From the NCBI RefSeq assembly GCF_011299555.1, contig NZ_CP049857.1:3162001-3226000 (forward strand): a stretch of 64,000 bases of DNA. The letters are read 5' to 3'. Within the stretch, counting starts at the first letter, position 1. Every line of letters begins with the position of its first letter. Below the pieces are notes generated by a model. It worked only from the letters and a program-made list of their open reading frames with translations. It was not told the origin of the DNA and did not search any database. Both the position numbers and the translations under genes were made by a program. The DNA is from Dysgonomonas sp. HDW5A (GTDB taxonomy: Bacteria; Bacteroidota; Bacteroidia; Bacteroidales; Dysgonomonadaceae). Shown here piece after piece: positions 59,900-64,000 of this stretch.

Positions 59900-60658
59900 A
59901 TGAAAAAGATTGCACTAATAACCGGAGCGACTTCCGGAATAGGAAAGGCTACAGCCGAAGTATTGGCTAAAAATGGTTTTGATATTATTATCACCGGACG
60001 TAGAAAAGAAAAACTGCTTGAGCTGGAAAAATTACTTCAAAATGAACATAAAGCCGAAGTGCTTTCTTTGGGGTTTGATGTACGTAATTATGCTGATGTT
60101 GAAAAGTATCTCGGCAATCTCCCCGAAAGATGGAAAAATATTGATGTACTGGTTAATAATGCTGGTCTTGCAGTTGGATTAAATTCTATTCAGGAAGGAG
60201 TTGTGGATGATTGGGAGCGGATGATTGATACGAATATCAAAGGTCTATTGTATGTGACACGTATCGTTTCGCCCGGTATGATCGAGCGTAAATCGGGGCA
60301 TATTATTAATATAGGTTCTATTGCATCCCGAGAGGTATATGCCAATGGTGGAGTGTACTGTGCGACCAAACATGCTGTTAAGGCATTGTCTCAAGGTATG
60401 CGTTTAGATATGGTTAATTACGGTATTAAAGTGACCTTGGTTTCCCCGGGAGCTGTGGAGACCGAATTCTCTGTAGTTCGTTTCAAGGGAGATCAAAGTC
60501 GTGCAGATAAAGTCTATGACGGTTTTGTTCCTCTTCGAGCAGAAGATGTGGCAGATGCTATTTACTATGCAGTATCGGCTCCCGATCATGTGGATGTACA
60601 AGATGTATTGCTGATGGCAAAAGCACAAGCTTCGGCTACTGTGTTTCATAAAGAATAG
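59900..60658 (+). CDS. Short-chain dehydrogenase/reductase (YdfG-like)
   Basis: A 252-residue NAD(P)-dependent oxidoreductase. The dinucleotide motif TGATSGIG is at residues 9-16, NNAGLA near 90, the catalytic Ser in INIGSIAS, and the Tyr-Lys pair in YCATKHAVKAL near 154-158. The Arg pair after the second strand (TGRRKEK) favours NADPH. It resembles YdfG, which acts on serine/3-hydroxy acids, but substrate cannot be fixed from sequence. NnrDE follows after about 90 bases. Confidence 0.9.
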   Translation: MKKIALITGATSGIGKATAEVLAKNGFDIIITGRRKEKLLELEKLLQNEHKAEVLSLGFDVRNYADVEKYLGNLPERWKNIDVLVNNAGLAVGLNSIQEGVVDDWERMIDTNIKGLLYVTRIVSPGMIERKSGHIINIGSIASREVYANGGVYCATKHAVKALSQGMRLDMVNYGIKVTLVSPGAVETEFSVVRFKGDQSRADKVYDGFVPLRAEDVADAIYYAVSAPDHVDVQDVLLMAKAQASATVFHKE

Positions 60659-60747
60659 TTTTCTCTGGAATTAGATCTGAAGAATAATAAGGTGTGAAAT
60701 AGATTGGAATACTTTAATCGGTTTTGATCTTTTATAAAAACGTAGTT

Positions 60748-62256
60748 ATGGTAAAGATTTTTGATGTAGCTCAGATAAAGAAAATAGATGGATGTACCGT
60801 TGTTAATCAGGGAGTCACATCTGTTGATCTGATGGAAAGAGCTTCGCTTGCAGTTTCAGAAAAACTTATTCGTGTTTTAGATATCAATCAGCCTGTTCTT
60901 GTTTTTGCAGGAATGGGTAATAACGGAGGCGATGCTCTTGCCGTAGCTCGTATATTGTTGTCTAAGCATTATAAGCTGGATGTATATATAGTTGCTCCTG
61001 ATGATCGATTTTCAGACGATTGCCGTGAAAATAAGGAGCGTTTGGAACGTTTGACAAATGTTTCCATTATAAAAGAAAAGAAAGATATCCCTCATATATA
61101 TCCTGATTGTATTGTAATTGACGGATTGTTTGGTTCGGGATTGAACCGTCCCTTGGATGGGGTGTTTTTGAATGTTGTTGAGGCGATAAATTCGTCTAAT
61201 AACAAAGTGTATTCTATTGATATGCCATCGGGGTTGTTTGTTGAGGATAATCTTAATAATAACCAAGAGGGTATTATTCGAGCCGAAAAAGTTTTTACTT
61301 TCCAATTTCCCAAATTATCATTGCTTTTGCCCGATAGCGGCGATTATTGTAAAAAAATGATCGTTCTTGATATTGGCTTGTGCGATAAGTGTATCAACGA
61401 AGAGCATACCGATCTGTATTTTACAGAAAAAGCAGATGTGGCAACATTACCATTGTCAAGAGGAGCTTTTTCGCATAAAGGTACTTATGGAAAGGCTCTG
61501 ATAATTGCCGGTTCGTATGGTAAAATAGGAGCGGCAGTTTTGTCAGCTCGTGCCTGTTTGAGAACGGGAGTGGGGCTTCTTACCATGCATGTGCCTCGTT
61601 GTGGAGTCGATATATTGCAGACTGCTGTTCCCGAAGCGATGGTTGATGCCGATGAGTTTTCGGAAAATGTAAGTAAGGTAGAGTTGGATGTTAATTCGTT
61701 TACAGTAGGTATCGGACCCGGTATTGGAACCGGAGATAAGGCAAAATATTTATTGCACGATTTGTTTGATCGCTATCATAAACCGATGGTAATTGATGCC
61801 GATGCGCTTAATTTAATAGCAGAGGATGATGTGCTCCGCAGTAAAATACCCCCTAAAAGTATTTTAACGCCACATCCTGTCGAATTTGATCGACTATCAG
61901 GTGCTGTTTCCAAAAATGGTTACGAACGGCTCAAAAGGGCTCGTGATTTTGCTAGGAGCCATGATGTTTATATTATACTAAAGGGTGCATGCACTGCTGT
62001 TGTTACTCCGGAGGGAAAAGTATTCTTTAACTCCACGGGAAATCCGGGGATGGCGACAGGTGGAAGCGGTGATGTTTTAACGGGAATGATCACTTCTTTG
62101 TTGGCACAAGGATATTTTCCGCAAAATGCAGCGATTTTGGGAGTATATCTACACGGTTTATCCGGGGATTTAGCTGCAAAATCAAAATCTCAACAAGGAA
62201 TGTTGCCCACCGATATGATCGAATATATCGGAAAAGCATATCGAGCTTTGAAATAA
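60748..62256 (+). CDS. nnr: Bifunctional NAD(P)H-hydrate epimerase/ADP-dependent dehydratase
   Basis: The start chosen is the ATG at 60748 (MVKIFDVAQIKKID), giving 502 residues. The N-terminal YjeF_N epimerase (1-215) has VFAGMGNNGGDALAVARIL and DGLFGSGLNRPL. The C-terminal ribokinase-like dehydratase (about 225-502) has GKALIIAGSYGKIGAAVLSA, GIGPGIGTG, the MVIDADALNLIA segment and GNPGMATGGSGDVLTGM. Together they repair hydrated NADH and NADPH. The fused form is usual in bacteria. It ends about 170 bases before the tRNA-Glu gene. Confidence 0.95.
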   Translation: MVKIFDVAQIKKIDGCTVVNQGVTSVDLMERASLAVSEKLIRVLDINQPVLVFAGMGNNGGDALAVARILLSKHYKLDVYIVAPDDRFSDDCRENKERLERLTNVSIIKEKKDIPHIYPDCIVIDGLFGSGLNRPLDGVFLNVVEAINSSNNKVYSIDMPSGLFVEDNLNNNQEGIIRAEKVFTFQFPKLSLLLPDSGDYCKKMIVLDIGLCDKCINEEHTDLYFTEKADVATLPLSRGAFSHKGTYGKALIIAGSYGKIGAAVLSARACLRTGVGLLTMHVPRCGVDILQTAVPEAMVDADEFSENVSKVELDVNSFTVGIGPGIGTGDKAKYLLHDLFDRYHKPMVIDADALNLIAEDDVLRSKIPPKSILTPHPVEFDRLSGAVSKNGYERLKRARDFARSHDVYIILKGACTAVVTPEGKVFFNSTGNPGMATGGSGDVLTGMITSLLAQGYFPQNAAILGVYLHGLSGDLAAKSKSQQGMLPTDMIEYIGKAYRALK

Positions 62257-62342
62257 TGAAAAAAAGTTGTATTTTTATATTCCTGATTTCTAATTTTTTA
62301 GATCAGAATGCTTATTTTTTTTGAAAAAAAGTGTTGGGAATG

Positions 62343-62373
62343 TTTGCAGGAATAGAAATATCCACTACCTTTG
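62343..62373 (+). promoter_or_regulatory. Promoter of tRNA-Glu and rpsT
   Basis: TTTG at 62343-62346 and TACCTTTG at 62366-62373 are separated by exactly 19 bases. This is the best match to the Bacteroidetes consensus in the window. Transcription would start near 62380. Confidence 0.8.
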
Positions 62374-62429
62374 CATCCGCAATCGAGAGATAAGCAACGC
62401 TTGAAAAGTCAAGCATTAACTCGAAAATT

Positions 62430-62501
62430 GGTCCATTCGTCTATCGGTTAGGACGCCAGGTTTTCATCCTGGAAAGAGGGGTTCGACTCCCCTATGGACT
62501 A
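62430..62501 (+). tRNA. tRNA-Glu (anticodon TTC)
   Basis: The cloverleaf is complete. The acceptor stem GGTCCAT pairs with ATGGACT (G-T at the end), the anticodon stem is CCAGG/CCTGG with loop TTTTCAT and anticodon TTC, and the T arm is GAGGGGTTCGACTCCCC. The discriminator is A. The 3' CCA is not encoded (CAA follows). The D arm, TCTATCGGTTAGGA, is standard for tRNA-Glu. It lies between its promoter and rpsT, probably on one transcript. Confidence 0.95.
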
Positions 62502-62543
62502 CAAGTAATTAAGAAACAAACAAAATAACAGAGATTAGTCATT

Positions 62544-62795
62544 ATGGCAAATCATAAATCATCGATAAAAAGAATACGTCAAACAGATGTGAAGCGTTTA
62601 CGCAATAGATATGTTGCTAAAACGGCTCGTAACTCAGTTAAAAAGCTTCGTGCTTTGACTGATAAAGAGGAAGCTCAAAAGTTGTATCCATCTGTATCTT
62701 CAATGTTAGATAAATTAGCTAAAAAGAATGTTATTCATAAGAATAAAGCTGCTAACTTGAAATCAAAACTTGCTCATCACGTGAATTCTTTATAA
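62544..62795 (+). CDS. rpsT: 30S ribosomal protein S20
   Basis: An 83-residue, strongly basic helical protein that binds 16S r[25 protein letters not shown] and [25 protein letters not shown] are typical of S20. Length is normal for the family. It lies 42 bases after tRNA-Glu and probably shares its promoter. A 13 bp hairpin with a GAAA loop follows. Confidence 0.97.
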   Translation: MANHKSSIKRIRQTDVKRLRNRYVAKTARNSVKKLRALTDKEEAQKLYPSVSSMLDKLAKKNVIHKNKAANLKSKLAHHVNSL

Positions 62796-62817
62796 GAAAT
62801 CACTCAAGAAATAATAT

Positions 62818-62847
62818 GAAAGGTTGAACTGAAAAGTTCAACCTTTC
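62818..62847 (+). terminator. rpsT terminator
   Basis: GAAAGGTTGAACT (62818-62830) and its exact complement (62835-62847) form a 13 bp stem capped by GAAA. The following tract is only moderately T-rich. Confidence 0.8.
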
Positions 62848-62972
62848 TTGTATTTGGGTGGTTTCTATTCACTTTTTTGTTAAAATCTTTTATGATGGAT
62901 GGTTTGTGGAGGTGAAAGTATTAATTAAGACTAATAAGGATGCTGTTTCGAACAGTTTTCTGTGATATCTGT

Positions 62973-62980
62973 TATATTTG
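62973..62980 (+). promoter_or_regulatory. -7 element of the small secreted protein
   Basis: TATATTTG followed by TG on the plus strand, 50 bases before the start codon. Confidence 0.5.
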
Positions 62981-63029
62981 TGTCTTTCTAATGTTTAGAA
63001 AAGAATAACACAATAAATTGTTTTGAATT

Positions 63030-63248
63030 ATGAGAAAAATAGCATTGTCACTAGTTATGTCTTGTGCTTTATTAGCATCAACAGCAGTTATGGCTCAGGA
63101 TGCAAAACCTGCAAAAGCAGAAAAAGCTAAAACTGAAACTAAATCATGTTGCTCAAAAGGCACAGATAAAAAAGCCGCTTGCACATCGAAAGGTGAGACA
63201 AAGAGTGATGCGAAAAAATCTGCTCCTGCAAAAGCAGAAAAGAAGTAA
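63030..63248 (+). CDS. Small exported Lys/Ala-rich protein with a Cys cluster
   Basis: A 72-residue protein with a clear signal peptide (MRKIALSLVMSCALLASTAVMAQ, cleaved near residue 22). The mature 50 residues are nearly all Lys, Ala, Ser and Thr, with a short cluster of three Cys (KSCCSKG, AACTSKG). It has its own promoter. Similar short proteins occur in other Bacteroidales, without known function. Composition suggests a disordered periplasmic or surface peptide, perhaps binding metal or polyanion. This is inference. Confidence 0.75.
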   Translation: MRKIALSLVMSCALLASTAVMAQDAKPAKAEKAKTETKSCCSKGTDKKAACTSKGETKSDAKKSAPAKAEKK

Positions 63249-63403
63249 GCAGGAAATAAATTCAGATCTTTATCTGATGGATGCGCTAGTAGTCATTTCG
63301 TTGATTATTAGCGTATTCTTTTATATAGATACGTCTGTTTTTCCTTCTCCCTGTTTTGAAATTATGATATGTAAATTTGCTTGTTTGTACGGGTAATTTT
63401 TCG

Positions 63404-63411
63404 TATATTTG
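63404..63411 (+). promoter_or_regulatory. gyrB promoter -7 element
   Basis: TATATTTG, with TTG at 63381-63383 lying 20 bases upstream. Transcription would start near 63418, about 64 bases before gyrB. Confidence 0.6.
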
Positions 63412-63481
63412 TTTGCTTTTTTAAGGAGGTTTGTGCACCATTGCTTGAAATAACTTGAAGATGCACGCTAAATGAAATAAA

Positions 63482-64000
63482 ATGACAGATAACGAAAAAA
63501 ATCTAGCAAGCGGCTCGTATTCCGCCGACAATATTCAAGTATTAGAAGGTCTTGAAGCTGTTAGAAAGAGACCCGCCATGTATATTGGTGATATAGGTGA
63601 AAAAGGTTTACATCACTTGGTTTATGAAGTCGTCGATAACTCTATTGATGAGGCTTTAGCTGGCTATTGTAATGATATTAGAGTAACTATCCTGGAAGAT
63701 AATTCTATCTCCGTATGGGATAACGGGCGTGGTATTCCTGTGGGAATCATGGAAAAGGAGCAGAAATCGGCTCTAGAGGTAGTTTTAACCGTTCTTCATG
63801 CCGGAGGTAAATTCGACAAAGGAACTTATAAAGTTTCCGGAGGTCTTCACGGAGTAGGGGTATCTTGTGTGAATGCACTTTCTACTTATCTGAAAGCCGA
63901 AGTACGAAGAGAAGGCAAAATACATATGCTCGATTTTTCGTGCGGAAAACCACTGCATGAGATTCAAATATTAGGAGACTCAACAGAAACAGGTACAACC
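63482..64000 (+). CDS. gyrB: DNA gyrase subunit B, N-terminal part (continues beyond window)
   Basis: The frame starts at ATG 63482 and is open to the window edge, giving 173 residues. It is the GHKL ATPase domain of the gyrase B subunit. The sequence has [17 protein letters not shown], the Bergerat-fold [15 protein letters not shown] with catalytic Glu and Asn, [10 protein letters not shown], and [16 protein letters not shown]. It introduces negative supercoils with GyrA. The rpsT-gyrB vicinity is common in Bacteroidales. GyrB is favoured over ParE by the neighbourhood and the opening, but the distinction is not certain without the C-terminus. Confidence 0.93.
   Translation, partial: MTDNEKNLASGSYSADNIQVLEGLEAVRKRPAMYIGDIGEKGLHHLVYEVVDNSIDEALAGYCNDIRVTILEDNSISVWDNGRGIPVGIMEKEQKSALEVVLTVLHAGGKFDKGTYKVSGGLHGVGVSCVNALSTYLKAEVRREGKIHMLDFSCGKPLHEIQILGDSTETGTT

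Noticed and set aside
1-64000. CRISPR arrays, insertion sequences, prophage or integrated elements
   Set aside because: No tandem direct repeats with regular spacing, transposase, integrase or phage-structural motif was found. Gene content and composition look uniform and chromosomal.

Overview
The window is about 64 kb of a low-GC chromosome from the phylum Bacteroidota, order Bacteroidales. The evidence is promoters with the Bacteroidetes-type -7 element TAnnTTTG, sometimes with a TTTG or TTG element about 19 bases upstream, and many families largely confined to this phylum (DUF5686, DUF4199, DUF4252, DUF4271, ExbB-ExbD-ExbD-TonB operon, two-gene threonine exporter, membrane MutS relative). 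A Dysgonomonas-like member of the old Porphyromonadaceae is my best guess at lower rank, but the sequence alone does not prove it. I see no prophage, insertion sequence, CRISPR array or rRNA operon. This is mostly core chromosome.

Layout. 1-6 kb: the 3' end of an exported alpha-L-fucosidase-like enzyme, a small membrane-anchored protein, an ECF sigma factor overlapping a single-pass TonB-domain protein, an RNase H with a viroplasmin domain, DUF2461, DUF4252. 6-19 kb: HAD hydrolase, meso-diaminopimelate dehydrogenase, IspE, the grpE-dnaJ chaperone pair, an SLC13-type transporter, a TlpA-like lipoprotein, a xanthine permease/xanthine phosphoribosyltransferase operon, a membrane protein and MenA. 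19-30 kb: a DUF5686 outer-membrane-type protein, aspartate kinase, then a seven-gene operon exbB-exbD-exbD-tonB-small membrane protein-PstS-like lipoprotein-TPR protein. 30-42 kb: metK behind a candidate SAM-II-type riboswitch, DUF4271-hemD, a YgjP-type peptidase, cytidine deaminase, a LysM glucosaminidase, EttA, a second DUF5686 protein. 41-52 kb: split threonine/serine exporter, exported C1 peptidase, acyltransferase, membrane MutS relative, RecO, OmpA lipoprotein, topoisomerase I. 52-64 kb: GT2 glycosyltransferase with DUF4199, a zinc-ribbon/AraC/GyrI fusion beside a stand-alone paralogue of its zinc ribbon, GNAT, Lon, tRNA methyltransferase, exported hydroxyisourate hydrolase, SDR, NnrDE, tRNA-Glu, rpsT and the start of gyrB.

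The functional themes are housekeeping: lysine/DAP supply (lysC, ddh), isoprenoid and menaquinone synthesis (ispE, menA), protein quality control (grpE, dnaJ, lon), purine salvage (xanthine), SAM synthesis, and envelope energisation (ExbBD/TonB).

The most unusual signal is not a gene. A degenerate, roughly 30-36 base dyad repeat is scattered through the intergenic spaces, in both orientations and in at least ten recognisable copies. Its core is AAGGTC-TGA-GACCTT, or the paired variant AGTTC-TGC-GAACT. Copies differ by compensating changes in the two arms, which points to a conserved hairpin or protein-binding dyad. I do not recognise it as a described element.
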